Source of the DNA: Thermodesulfatator autotrophicus
GTDB lineage: Bacteria; Desulfobacterota; Thermodesulfobacteria; Thermodesulfobacteriales; Thermodesulfatatoraceae
DNA: 45,342 nucleotides
Reading direction: 5' to 3'
Assembly: GCF_001642325.1 (NCBI RefSeq)
Contig: NZ_LSFI01000019.1
Span: 1 to 45,342, forward strand
Position 1 is the first letter of the stretch; each line of letters begins with the position of its first letter. The notes under the pieces were generated by a model that did no database searches, was not told the DNA's origin, and was given only the letters and a program-made list of their open reading frames with translations. The position numbers and the translations under genes are program-made. Shown here piece by piece: positions 31,556-40,199 of this stretch.

Positions 31556-33771
31556 GTCCTTTACAGAAATTTGCCCTTTGCTGGGCCGGAGGCCTTTTTC
31601 TGGCCTGGGAAAGGGCTTTTTTCCTTGCTCCCTTATTTTTAACACTCATCTTATTCTTCAGCCGGCCTAGCTGGCCAAAATTATGGCCTTTTCTCCTGGC
31701 AGGTCTTTTGGCCTTCTTTTTGGGTTTGAAAACATTCCCTCCGCCTCAAGAACCTGGCCTTAAAAGCTATAAAGGTAATTTTGCCTTCGTACTTGAAAGC
31801 CCGCTTATTCCCGGTGAATGGGCCAAGCGCGGCGAAGTGAAACTTCTGCCTTCAAACCACAAGGCCATACTTTATTTTCCAACTTACCTCAACCTAACTC
31901 CAGGAGAAAAATTCACGGCTTTTACTACGTTAAGGCCACCGCGAGGGCATCTAAATCCCTTTTCTGGAAGCCTTGCTCGTGAAAAAGTGGCTCAGGGATT
32001 CAAGTTCACCGGCTATGTGCGCAAAATAGAAATATACGAGCAAACAGAAAAGAGGCCCGTAGCTACTATTAGGGCCAGGCTTTTTGCCTTTGCCGCCAAT
32101 CTTTCGCCACAAGCCAGAGGCCTCTTTGAGTGCTTAATCCTTGGCGAAAAAAGAAATATTCCCCTATCTGTCAGGGAAAAGTTTGAAAAAACCGGGCTTT
32201 TTCATCTTCTGGCAGTTTCAGGGCTACATATCGCCATTTTGTTTGGGCTAATCACCTTTGTTTTTCGTAAAAGCTTATTGGTATTCCCGCCAAGCGTCAC
32301 CACAAAGCTTCTCCATAAATTTACAGCCAAACAATGGTGCTATTTATGGGCCTTCCCCTTTGTTATGGCCTACGTTCTGGTTTCTGGGCCGAGCACTTCG
32401 GCCTTAAGGGCCTTTGTTATGTTTGTCCTCTACGGCCTGGCCCTCTGGTGCTGGCGCAAGATTTGCGGGTTTGACTTATTGGCTTTAGCGGTAATTATAA
32501 TCCTCTTATTTCAGCCAGAGGCCGTGGGATCACTTTCCTTCAGGCTCTCGGTAAGTGCTGTGGCCGGGCTACTTTTCGCTCATGGCCTGCTCAAAAAATT
32601 GCCTGAAGATTTGAATCCCATAGTCAAATACGTGGTAAATGGCCTGGGTTATTCCTTTGCCGCCAGCCTTTTTACCGCCCCTTTTATTTTCTGGCTCAAA
32701 GGCTCAATTTCGCCCTGGGCACCAATAACAAATCTAATTGCCATTCCCTTTTGGGGCTTTTGGGTGCTACCCCTTGAGTTTTTAGCTGCTTGCCTGGCCC
32801 TTTCAGAACTTCCCTGGGCTAATATTCCTGCTGAGCTTGCCGCCAAGGCAATTTCCTGGCCGACTCCGCCTCTTCCCCAGATAACTTTGCCCTATCCTGT
32901 GGGTGCTTTTTTACTCACTTTCACCTTGTTAGCTTTAGCCCTATTTCTTATCCGCCTTAACCGCCTACTGGCCGCCGGCCTTGGCCTTTTTTCTTTTGCC
33001 CTGGGATTTTTCTTCTATCAGGCAAACCAAGAATTAAGATATGTAATGATTTTAGACGTAGGCCAGGGAAGCTGCGCGGTGGCTAAGACTGGAGAGAAGA
33101 ATGCTATTTTGTTTGACGCTGGCCCAGCCCGTGGTCCTTACGACAGCGCCACCTTTGTGACCATCCCCCTTCTCCGCAAAATGGGCCTTTCACAAGTTCA
33201 GGCGGTAGTTATCTCTCACCTTCAGGCAGACCACGCCGGTGGGCTAAAAAGCATTCTTAAGGCCTATCCTCAAGCCCAGGTTTTTAGCTCTGAAAAAATT
33301 CCCTTAACCTTAAATCACCTTAGCCTTTATCCCGCTAGTAGTTCTTTTGGGGGGAATGACTCAAGCCTTGTGGCAAAACTTAACCTGAGTGGAACAATCT
33401 TTCTATTTCCAGGAGACATAACCCGAAAAAGAGAACTTCTTCTCACTGGAAAAGACTTAAAAGCCGATGTCCTGATCCTGCCTCACCACGGTTCCAACAC
33501 CTCTTCAAGTTACCCTTTTCTTAAAAGAGTGGAACCAATAGTAGCTCTTTCTTCATCTCGCTGGCAAAAACATCCTTCAAAAGAGGTCTTAAATAGGCTG
33601 GCCAGTCTGGACATCCCTCACTTTAGCACCAAGACTTCTGGAGCCTTAACTATTATCGTAGAAAAAGGGCATCTATTTCTTTGCGAAGAAGTTAAAAGAC
33701 GTAAGGCCCCTCTTTTAAGGCGGGCATTATGGCCTTATTTTAAAACTGGTTGCACGGAGGTGAGACTATGA
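31531..33771 (+). CDS. comEC: ComEC/Rec2 family DNA-uptake channel
   Basis: An inner-membrane protein that carries single-stranded DNA into the cell in natural transformation. The 746 residues have an N-terminal domain (80-170, DUF4131 type), a competence membrane domain with the signature GLFHLLAVSGLHIAIL (222-237) and many helices to about 495. A C-terminal metallo-beta-lactamase domain (505-720) shows LDVGQGSC, SHLQADHAGG and ILPHHGSNTSSS. The usual HxDxDH metal motif reads His563-Leu-Gln-Ala-Asp567-His568, so one ligand is Gln. The start is TTG at 31531 with GGAG six bases upstream; no ATG exists before the conserved region. It overlaps the archease gene by ATGA. Confidence 0.9.
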   Translation: MSSKAYELSPLQKFALCWAGGLFLAWERAFFLAPLFLTLILFFSRPSWPKLWPFLLAGLLAFFLGLKTFPPPQEPGLKSYKGNFAFVLESPLIPGEWAKRGEVKLLPSNHKAILYFPTYLNLTPGEKFTAFTTLRPPRGHLNPFSGSLAREKVAQGFKFTGYVRKIEIYEQTEKRPVATIRARLFAFAANLSPQARGLFECLILGEKRNIPLSVREKFEKTGLFHLLAVSGLHIAILFGLITFVFRKSLLVFPPSVTTKLLHKFTAKQWCYLWAFPFVMAYVLVSGPSTSALRAFVMFVLYGLALWCWRKICGFDLLALAVIIILLFQPEAVGSLSFRLSVSAVAGLLFAHGLLKKLPEDLNPIVKYVVNGLGYSFAASLFTAPFIFWLKGSISPWAPITNLIAIPFWGFWVLPLEFLAACLALSELPWANIPAELAAKAISWPTPPLPQITLPYPVGAFLLTFTLLALALFLIRLNRLLAAGLGLFSFALGFFFYQANQELRYVMILDVGQGSCAVAKTGEKNAILFDAGPARGPYDSATFVTIPLLRKMGLSQVQAVVISHLQADHAGGLKSILKAYPQAQVFSSEKIPLTLNHLSLYPASSSFGGNDSSLVAKLNLSGTIFLFPGDITRKRELLLTGKDLKADVLILPHHGSNTSSSYPFLKRVEPIVALSSSRWQKHPSKEVLNRLASLDIPHFSTKTSGALTIIVEKGHLFLCEEVKRRKAPLLRRALWPYFKTGCTEVRL
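33756..33763 (+). promoter_or_regulatory. Ribosome binding site of the archease gene
   Basis: GGAGGTGA, four bases before the ATG at 33768. It rules out the in-frame TTG at 33750. Confidence 0.8.
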
Positions 33772-34187
33772 AGCCGGGATACGAAACCTTTGAACACGGG
33801 GCTGACATCGGAGTACGCGGCATTGGCAGGACTCTGGAAGAAGCCTTTATAAATGCGGCCAAGGCCCTGTTCAGCTTGGTGGTAATTAATCTAGAAGAAG
33901 TAAAGCCTAAAAAAGAAGTCTCCTTTGAACTTTCCGCAGAGACCCTTGAAGACCTTTTCATTGAATGGCTTAATCGGCTCCTTACTGAAGCTGGTATGGA
34001 AAACCTGGTTTTCTGTGAATTTCACTGCGAGATAAAAGACCTTAAGTTAAAGGGACAGGCCAAAGGAGAACCCATAAACGAAAACCGTCACGAATTAGGC
34101 GTAGAAGTAAAAGGGGCCACTTACACTATGCTTAAGGTGGAAAAAATTAACGGCCTGTGGCTGGCCCAGTGCGTGGTAGACGTATAA
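33768..34187 (+). CDS. Archease
   Basis: A 139-residue member of the archease family. It begins YETFEHGADIGVRGIGRTLEEAF, with the acidic and histidine residues of the metal site, and ends WLAQCVVDV. Archease activates the RNA ligase RtcB, letting it turn over with ATP or other nucleotides. No rtcB is in this window, so the partner would be elsewhere. The gene starts inside the comEC stop and has its own Shine-Dalgarno. Confidence 0.85.
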   Translation: MKPGYETFEHGADIGVRGIGRTLEEAFINAAKALFSLVVINLEEVKPKKEVSFELSAETLEDLFIEWLNRLLTEAGMENLVFCEFHCEIKDLKLKGQAKGEPINENRHELGVEVKGATYTMLKVEKINGLWLAQCVVDV

Positions 34188-34258
34188 AATTTCTCTGTTA
34201 ACTTCTAATTTTTAGGATTGCTTAAGGCCTGAAATTTCATCATTGCAGAAGACATTTT

Positions 34259-35815
34259 ATGCCTGAGATACCTGTAGCCCGGGAAATAGAACTCAACTTT
34301 GATAAGCCTTCTTTGGCTGACCAGCGGGCTGATGAAGCCCGGGTGAGACAGAAACTTGCCGAAATTTTAGGGGAAGAGCCCAGGATTCCACTTTCTGTTT
34401 TAAGAAAGCTGCCACAAACATTAAGGGACAATGACTTTCGTGTTAAAGCCCGTCTTCTTTTTGATGGCCACCTCTGGCATCTTGCTGAAATACTTCCCTT
34501 TAGTACGCAGAAACCCTTTTTGGGCCTAGGTATTGACCTAGGGAGCACAGGCATTGTCATATATCTTTTTGATTTTAAGAGCTTAAAAGTAATTAAAGAA
34601 CATCACTTCAAAAATCCTCAAATTCCTTTTGGAGAAGACATTCTTAACCGCCTGCATTTTGCTGATAAACCTGAAAGACGCCAAAAAATTCACCAGGTAA
34701 CCATTGAAGCCCTGCGCGCGGAAACTAAAAAGCTTCTCGTCAATCTTCCGTTAGAGTCAATTTATTACATGGCCATCTGTGGTAATACCACCATGAGCCA
34801 CTTTCTCTTAAATCTTGAGACCAGAAATCTTTATCGTGAGCCTTATATCCCTGCGGCCAGCTGGATAGATACGCTGAAAATAAAAGAACTTGGCCTTCAT
34901 GGCCATGAAGAAGGCCTTCTTTTTGTTTTTCCTAATCGGGGAAGCTATTTTGGCGGGGACCTCCTGGCAGGAATCCTGGCCACAGGGCTCCATCGTCACG
35001 AAGAGGTAAGCATTCTCATAGACGTAGGCACCAACGCTGAGGTAGTTCTCGGTAACAAGGATTTTTTACTAGCCACCGCTGGCGCAGCAGGCCCAGCTTT
35101 AGAAGGTGGAATTCTTGCCTGCGGCATGCAGGCTGCTCCTGGAGCCATCTCGCGGGTGCGAATCAAAAAAGGGCCTTATTCTATTGAAATTGAAACCATA
35201 GACGGAGAAAAACCTAAAGGCATCTGCGGTTCAGCGGTGATAGACCTCCTTGCCCAAATGTTTTTGGTCGGCCTTATTGACCAGCGCGGCAAGTTCCTTC
35301 CCGAAAGGTGGAAAGAACGATTCAAAGAAATAGACGGAGAACTTGCCTTTGTTTTGGTGCCAGCAGAAGAAAGCGCCACGGGTAAAGAAATTTACGTAAC
35401 CCAGGGTGAAATAAAAAGTATCATTCGCTCCAAAGGAGCCATGTACACCATCCTTACGGTTCTCTGCCAAAGTGTAGGCTTAACCTTTGAAGATATTGCA
35501 AATTTCTACATAGCCGGAAGCTTTGGCAACTACATTGACCCCGAAATGGCAGGGCTTATTGGTATGATCCCTGATGTGCCTATTGAACGTTTTAAAGCCA
35601 TAGGCAATGCTGCTGGCGCTGGGACTATTTCTTTCCTGAAAAATAAAGAATCTTTTGGAGAACTAAAAGAAATACTAAAAAACTTGACCTACTTTGAGAT
35701 GAACGTCCAGCCAGAATTTATGCAACTTTTAACCGGGGCCCTCTTTATCCCTCACACCAATGAAAATCTATTTCCCAATGTGAGTAAAAAACTCAAAGAA
35801 AAAGGCCTTATTTAA
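34259..35815 (+). CDS. RACo-like ASKHA protein lacking the 2Fe-2S domain
   Basis: RACo proteins use ATP to reduce the cobalt of corrinoid proteins, as in the Wood-Ljungdahl pathway and methyltransferase systems. They are normally about 620-640 residues with an N-terminal plant-type ferredoxin domain. This one has 518. It begins directly with the linker region (SLADQRADEARV, 19-30) and then the two-lobed DUF4445/ASKHA part: GIDLGSTGIVIYLF (91-104), ICGNTTMSHFLL, LIDVGTNAEVVLG and ATAGAAGPALEGG. No cysteine cluster is seen before residue 85. An electron donor domain would need to be a separate protein. No corrinoid protein or methyltransferase is nearby. The ATG has no strong ribosome site; it follows archease by 71 bases. 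Confidence 0.8.
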   Translation: MPEIPVAREIELNFDKPSLADQRADEARVRQKLAEILGEEPRIPLSVLRKLPQTLRDNDFRVKARLLFDGHLWHLAEILPFSTQKPFLGLGIDLGSTGIVIYLFDFKSLKVIKEHHFKNPQIPFGEDILNRLHFADKPERRQKIHQVTIEALRAETKKLLVNLPLESIYYMAICGNTTMSHFLLNLETRNLYREPYIPAASWIDTLKIKELGLHGHEEGLLFVFPNRGSYFGGDLLAGILATGLHRHEEVSILIDVGTNAEVVLGNKDFLLATAGAAGPALEGGILACGMQAAPGAISRVRIKKGPYSIEIETIDGEKPKGICGSAVIDLLAQMFLVGLIDQRGKFLPERWKERFKEIDGELAFVLVPAEESATGKEIYVTQGEIKSIIRSKGAMYTILTVLCQSVGLTFEDIANFYIAGSFGNYIDPEMAGLIGMIPDVPIERFKAIGNAAGAGTISFLKNKESFGELKEILKNLTYFEMNVQPEFMQLLTGALFIPHTNENLFPNVSKKLKEKGLI

Positions 35816-35816
35816 G

Positions 35817-35865
35817 CCGCTTCGCCTGTCCCAAACAAAACGAACCTTGCAAGCGAAGTAAATCA
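35817..35865. repeat. Decayed copy of the dispersed repeat
   Basis: CCGCTTCGCCTGTCCCAAAC... and CTTGCAAGCGAAG resemble the module CAGCTTCGCTTGTCCTGAGCGAAG at 38709. It fills most of the 70-base gap between two convergent genes. Confidence 0.4.
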
Positions 35866-35885
35866 ATTTTTTACAGGGCTAAGAT

Positions 35886-37952
35886 TTATTTTGCCTGGAC
35901 TTTAAGTGCTTCTTTTTGGTCAAACCTCACAAATTTCATGTTAAAGCTAGCCCTTCCCTGAGTGGCTGAACGCAAAGCCGTAGAATAGCCAAAAAGTTCA
36001 GCAAGGGGTACTTCAGCTCTAACAATTTGTATCGGGCCTTTGGCTTCTATGTTGATTACATGCCCTTTCCGCTGATTCAAGTCACTTATCACTTCTCCGA
36101 GATATTCCGAAGGCACCGTCACCTCTAATTCCATAATGGGTTCAAGAAGAACAGGCTGGGCTTCTTTTAAAGCCCTCACCAGGGCCTTAACTATCGCTGC
36201 TCTGGCAGCCATTTCGTTAAAACTTCCACCTGGAAAATTTATGTCTAACAATAACACCTCTACATCTGTTACTGGATAACCCTGAGGGCCACTGGCTCCA
36301 AGGGTGTCTTCAATGGTTTTAAGCAGCAGTTTAAGCTGGTCTTCACTAACTTTTCCTTCAGGGATCAAAGAGCCTATAAGGTTACCTTCTCCGCGTTTTC
36401 GTGGCCTGACCAAAAGATTTACTTCGGCGCTTAGACGTTCATCGCCTATCTGTTCGTCAAAAAATTCTATAACTTCTGCTTCCTGGGTGATGGTTTCACG
36501 ATAGATTACCTGGGGCTTGCCTATCCGTAACTCCAGGCCAAAATCACGTTTTAGACGCTCAAGTATTATCTCTAAATGCAGTTCACCCATGCCGGAAATG
36601 ATCCGCTGGCCGGTATCTTTATCTATTTTGACGCGAAAAGTTGGGTCTTCCTGGGCAATTTTGGCAAGAGCTTCTTCTACTTTTTCTTCTTCGGCCCGGG
36701 TTTTAGGTTCCACCGCTATGGAGATAACAGGCTCATAGGCCCCGATAGGCTCAAACACAATGGGGTGGGCCGGGTCACATAATGTGTCTCCTGTGACGGT
36801 ATGCTTAAGTCCCATGGCTGCCACTATATCCCCGGCACCGGCCTTTTCCAGGCGTGTTCTTTTAGCGGCATGCATCAAAAATAACCGGGCTATCTTTTCC
36901 TTCTTGTTTTGAGTAGCGTTAAGAACGCTTTTTCCTACCTCAATAACACCTGAATAAAGGCGCAAATAGACCATCTTACGCCCTTCAAACATTTGTACCT
37001 TAAAGGCCAGGGTTGAAAAAGGAGCCGCTTCATCAGGGGGCCTCGTTTCTTCTTTCCCGGTAAAAGGGTCAGTGCCCTTAATTGGTGGAATATCAAGCGG
37101 AGAAGGTAGATAATCAACGATGGCATCAAGCAAAGGCTGAACACCCTTGTTTTTTAAGGCTGAGCCAGCTAAAATGGGAGTGATTTTTCGGGCAAGCACT
37201 CCCTGGCGAATAAGCCCTTTTATCTCAGATAAAGAAAGTGGCTCATCGGTCAGGTACTTTTCCATAAGCCTTTCGTCAAATTCCACCACGGTTTCAATAA
37301 GTTCTTTTCTAAAACGATTTACTTCTTCCTGTATTTCTTCAGGTACCGGATAAAAATCGTATTTTTCACCCAGGCTTTCTTCGTCCCAGAGAATAAGTTT
37401 TTGAGAGAGTATATCTATGACGCCTTTAAAGTCTTCGCCTTCGCCGTAGGGGAGGGTAAGGATTACCGGCTTAACTCCGAATTTTTCTTCTATTTGTTTG
37501 ACAACCCCAAAAAAGTTAGCCCCTATGCGGTCCATCTTGTTTATAAAGGCAATCTTTGGCACTTTAAAGCGCTCGGCCTGGTGCCAGACTGTCTCTGACT
37601 GGGGCTCAACCCCTCCTACGGCACAGAAAACCCCTACGGCACCATCTAGTACTCGTAAGCTTCTTTCCACCTCGATGGTGAAATCAACGTGGCCTGGAGT
37701 GTCTATCAAATGGATTTCGTGATTTCGCCAGTAACAGGTAGTGCAGGCCGCGGTGATAGTGATACCGCGTTCTTGTTCTTCAGGGAGATAATCCATGGTG
37801 GCCTGGCCTTCGTGGACCTCGCCTATCTTATAAATACGGCCTGTGTAATAAAGGATCCGTTCGGTAAGGGTGGTCTTCCCGGCGTCTATGTGGGCAATAA
37901 TGCCTATGTTTCTAATTTTTTTAATCCTTGCTTCTCCGGCCATCTTTGGCAT
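35886..37952 (-). CDS. Translation elongation factor G, probably the second paralogue
   Basis: A 688-residue translational GTPase. G1 is AHIDAGKTT (20-28), switch I ERGITITAA, G3 DTPGH, G4 NKMD, followed by domains II-V ending in FGYSTALRSATQGRASF. It promotes ribosome translocation or, in some paralogues, recycling. It lies alone between a RACo gene and plsY, not in the rpsL-rpsG-fusA-tuf cluster, and has TMDYLPEEQERG where housekeeping EF-G has TMDWMEQEQERG. This suggests EF-G type II. Start ATG at 37952 with AAAGGT upstream. Confidence 0.85.
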   Translation of the reverse strand: MPKMAGEARIKKIRNIGIIAHIDAGKTTLTERILYYTGRIYKIGEVHEGQATMDYLPEEQERGITITAACTTCYWRNHEIHLIDTPGHVDFTIEVERSLRVLDGAVGVFCAVGGVEPQSETVWHQAERFKVPKIAFINKMDRIGANFFGVVKQIEEKFGVKPVILTLPYGEGEDFKGVIDILSQKLILWDEESLGEKYDFYPVPEEIQEEVNRFRKELIETVVEFDERLMEKYLTDEPLSLSEIKGLIRQGVLARKITPILAGSALKNKGVQPLLDAIVDYLPSPLDIPPIKGTDPFTGKEETRPPDEAAPFSTLAFKVQMFEGRKMVYLRLYSGVIEVGKSVLNATQNKKEKIARLFLMHAAKRTRLEKAGAGDIVAAMGLKHTVTGDTLCDPAHPIVFEPIGAYEPVISIAVEPKTRAEEEKVEEALAKIAQEDPTFRVKIDKDTGQRIISGMGELHLEIILERLKRDFGLELRIGKPQVIYRETITQEAEVIEFFDEQIGDERLSAEVNLLVRPRKRGEGNLIGSLIPEGKVSEDQLKLLLKTIEDTLGASGPQGYPVTDVEVLLLDINFPGGSFNEMAARAAIVKALVRALKEAQPVLLEPIMELEVTVPSEYLGEVISDLNQRKGHVINIEAKGPIQIVRAEVPLAELFGYSTALRSATQGRASFNMKFVRFDQKEALKVQAK

Positions 37953-38002
37953 ATTACCTTTTTCAGAATCTATTTGCCAAGAATTTTTGACTGAGGGATA
38001 AC

Positions 38003-38608
38003 ATGGAAAAGGCTTATTTAATATTTATCTTGGCCTATCTTTTAGGGTCAATACCCACGGCTCTTTTAGTGGCCAAGCCTTTTGGTATTGATCCGCGAAA
38101 ACACGGCAGTAAAAACCTGGGAGCCACTAACGTAGCCAGACTTTTAGGGAAAAAATGGGGGCTTTTAACCCTGCTGGGAGACATGGGTAAAGGGATAATA
38201 CCAATGTTGTTGGCCCTGTATTTTTTCAAAAATCACCCTCAAAAAGATTTTTTAGTGGCTGGAGTAGGTTTTTTTGCCTTCTTAGGACATCTTTTCCCAA
38301 TTTATTTGAAATTTCGCGGCGGAAAAGGTGTTGCCACAGCGGCCGGTGTCTTTTTAATGCTTTGTCCTGTGGCCTTAGCTATAGCTTTAGTAGTTTTTAT
38401 CCTGGCAGTAAAAATAACAGGCTTTGTATCCGTTGGTTCTCTTTTGGCCTCAGCTCTGGTCCCCTGCCTCATACCCTTTATCTGCCCTAATAGGATTGAT
38501 TTTTATACCGCCCTGATTATGGCGGCTTTAATCTGGTTCAAACATCGGGATAACATTCGCCGTCTTATACGAGGTGAAGAAAAAAGCTGGGAAAAAAACC
38601 AGAACTGA
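38003..38608 (+). CDS. plsY: Glycerol-3-phosphate acyltransferase PlsY
   Basis: An integral membrane enzyme that transfers acyl from acyl-phosphate (made by PlsX) to glycerol-3-phosphate, the first step of phospholipid synthesis. The 201 residues have about five to seven helices. Conserved loops are LGSIPTALLVAK, GSKNLGATNVAR, and KFRGGKGVATAAGVF. ATG at 38003 follows GAGGGATAAC. It is divergent from EF-G with 50 bases between and is followed by a repeat cluster. Confidence 0.95.
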   Translation: MEKAYLIFILAYLLGSIPTALLVAKPFGIDPRKHGSKNLGATNVARLLGKKWGLLTLLGDMGKGIIPMLLALYFFKNHPQKDFLVAGVGFFAFLGHLFPIYLKFRGGKGVATAAGVFLMLCPVALAIALVVFILAVKITGFVSVGSLLASALVPCLIPFICPNRIDFYTALIMAALIWFKHRDNIRRLIRGEEKSWEKNQN

Positions 38609-38617
38609 GCTCCAACC

Positions 38618-38875
38618 GCCTCGTTTGTCATGAGCAAAAGTATCTACTCGCAGTGACAACTGAGCCAGTCATTGCGGGGCCTCGTAAGGCCTAAGCAATC
38701 GCTGAGACAGCTTCGCTTGTCCTGAGCGAAGCGAAGAATCTCCGAGACTGCTTCGTCGCGCTTGCGCGCTCCTCGCAGTGACAAAGAAGGTTGTCATTGC
38801 GAACCACGTTCCCCTTCTCGTCATTGCGAACCACGAAGTGGCGAAGCAATCCCTCTCCGAGGCGACACCGTCGGC
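38618..38875. repeat. Large cluster of dispersed palindromic repeats
   Basis: At least three units lie in tandem or inverted order: CTCGCAGTGACAACTGAG...AGTCATTGCGGGGCCTCGTAAGGCCTAAGCAATC (in pieces), ACAGCTTCGCTTGTCCTGAGC...CTCCTCGCAGTGACAA, and two copies of GTCATTGCGAACCACG, the second running into AAGTGGCGAAGCAATC. Inverted modules give several hairpins. It occupies most of the 388-base gap between plsY and the Rrf2 regulator. The spurious reading CHCEPRSGEAI is not a gene. Confidence 0.85.
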
Positions 38876-38938
38876 AGTAATCTCAACCTAAAATTTAGAA
38901 CAAACAGAAAAATTTTTTATTTTGTTTATTCCCAGCCC

Positions 38939-38986
38939 TTGACAACAAGTAATAAATTAGATATTTAAATATTTAAACTATTTAAA
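38939..38986 (+). promoter_or_regulatory. Promoter and tandem TATTTAAA sites upstream of the Rrf2 gene
   Basis: A perfect -35 TTGACA (38939-38944) and a -10 TATTTA (38962-38967) with 17 bases between. TATTTAAA occurs three times at 38962, 38970 and 38979, covering the -10 and start site. This suits an autoregulatory operator for the Rrf2 repressor downstream; binding is inference. Confidence 0.5.
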
Positions 38987-38996
38987 GGAGTTAAAT

Positions 38997-39431
38997 ATGG
39001 CTGGGCCAATTTTAAGAATTTCTGATGCTTTGGCTTTGGGGCTCCATGCAATGGCTTACTTATCTTTGGAACCTAAAAAGGCCAAAAGGGTAAAAGAAAT
39101 TGCCGTCAAACTTAATGCTTCTGAAGCCCATTTGTCTAAAGTTTTGCAAGCCCTGGCGCGGGCTGGATTACTTAAAGCCACCAGGGGTCCTAAAGGTGGT
39201 TATATGTTGAATAAAAAGCCCGAAGAGATTTCTCTTATTGATATTTATGAAGTGATAAGTGGCCCGCTGGAAGACCAGCGCTGTCTTTTTAAGAAACCTT
39301 TATGTGATGGAAAAAATTGCATACTGGGGGATTTATTACGTTCGGTAAACCATTTAGTTCGCGAACACTTTTCTAAAACCACTCTTAAAGATACCCAAAA
39401 AATCAAGTTCAAGGAGGCCAATGATGCTTAA
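38997..39431 (+). CDS. Rrf2-family transcriptional regulator with three cysteines
   Basis: A 144-residue winged-helix regulator of the Rrf2/IscR/NsrR family. The DNA-binding part is RVKEIAVKLNASEAHLSKVL with the wing GPKGGYML. Cys96, Cys103 and Cys108 (spacing CX6CX4C) form the likely iron-sulfur site, as in IscR/NsrR. It would sense iron-sulfur state, NO, sulfite or redox; which one is not shown. AAAGGAG precedes the ATG. It overlaps the sulfite reductase gene, so both share the promoter at 38939. Confidence 0.88.
   Translation: MAGPILRISDALALGLHAMAYLSLEPKKAKRVKEIAVKLNASEAHLSKVLQALARAGLLKATRGPKGGYMLNKKPEEISLIDIYEVISGPLEDQRCLFKKPLCDGKNCILGDLLRSVNHLVREHFSKTTLKDTQKIKFKEANDA
39411..39417 (+). 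promoter_or_regulatory. Ribosome binding site of the sulfite reductase
   Basis: AAGGAGG followed by two in-frame ATGs at 39421 and 39424. The spacing of 6 bases favours the second. Confidence 0.7.
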
Positions 39432-40083
39432 AGACGGTGAAAAGGGAGCAGTGCTTCAGCGTGACAAGGAGACATATGCTATTGTTCCCCATGTGCCTTT
39501 GGGAGTAGTTACCCCGGAATTTCTGAAAAAAATAGCAGAAATTGCGGAAAAGTATGGCGTTAAAGCTATGAAGCTCACCAGTGCTGATAGAATTGCCCTG
39601 GTGGGTCTTAAAGAAGAAGACATTGACAAAGTTTGGGAAGAGCTGGGTGTTGACCCTGGAGCGGCAGTTGGGGCTTGCGTGCGCAGTATAAAAGTCTGTC
39701 CAGGTACTACTTTTTGCCGCTTGGGCCAGCAGGATTCTTTAGGCTTAGGAGCTGAACTTGATAAACGCTATCACGGATATCAGCTTCCAGCCAAATTTAA
39801 AATCGGGGTAGCAGGCTGCATTAATGATTGCTCTGAAACCTGTATCAAAGACTTGGGTTTTATAGGAAAACCCAAAGGCTGGACAGTAAGAGTTGGAGGC
39901 TGTGGCGGAGCAAAACCCGGGCTTGCCCAGGTTTTAACGGAAAACGTATCCACTGAAGAAGCTCTGGCTATAGCCGATAAAATAATTAAGTTTTACGAAG
40001 CCAATGCCAAAAAGACTGATAGATTAGGCCGTTTGATTGGCCGTATAGGTTTTGAAGAGTTTAAGAAAGAAATTCTTTCATAA
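39424..40083 (+). CDS. Small assimilatory-type (low-molecular-weight) sulfite reductase
   Basis: A 219-residue siroheme and [4Fe-4S] protein like the small sulfite reductase of Desulfovibrio vulgaris, which reduces sulfite to sulfide with one subunit. Cysteine ligands are visible as CPGTTFC (92-98, CX5C) and CINDC (132-136, CX3C). Arg and Lys residues of the sulfite site lie around KLTSADRIAL. It is about half the length of usual sulfite and nitrite reductases, keeping one ferredoxin-like and one siroheme domain. Its physiological role is unsettled. It overlaps the Rrf2 gene and is closed by a strong terminator, so the two form an operon. A nitrite reductase-like role is possible. Confidence 0.88.
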   Translation: MLKDGEKGAVLQRDKETYAIVPHVPLGVVTPEFLKKIAEIAEKYGVKAMKLTSADRIALVGLKEEDIDKVWEELGVDPGAAVGACVRSIKVCPGTTFCRLGQQDSLGLGAELDKRYHGYQLPAKFKIGVAGCINDCSETCIKDLGFIGKPKGWTVRVGGCGGAKPGLAQVLTENVSTEEALAIADKIIKFYEANAKKTDRLGRLIGRIGFEEFKKEILS

Positions 40084-40098
40084 CCCCCCTCCTTAAAA

Positions 40099-40123
40099 GA
40101 GGCCCGTTTGGGCCTCTTTTTTT
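40099..40123 (+). terminator. Intrinsic terminator of the Rrf2-sulfite reductase operon
   Basis: GAGGCCC (40099-40105), loop GTTT, GGGCCTC (40110-40116), then seven T. A textbook terminator. Confidence 0.9.
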
Positions 40124-40199
40124 AAAATAAATTTTAAACTTTTCTCGCCTTTTATTCGATTATAAGATAAAAGTTCAATCAATACTTGAGGGGTGACTC

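Noticed and set aside
38762-38968. A 68-codon open frame reading CHCEPRSGEAI
   Set aside because: It is a translation of the dispersed palindromic repeat, a well-known spurious ORF, with no ribosome site.
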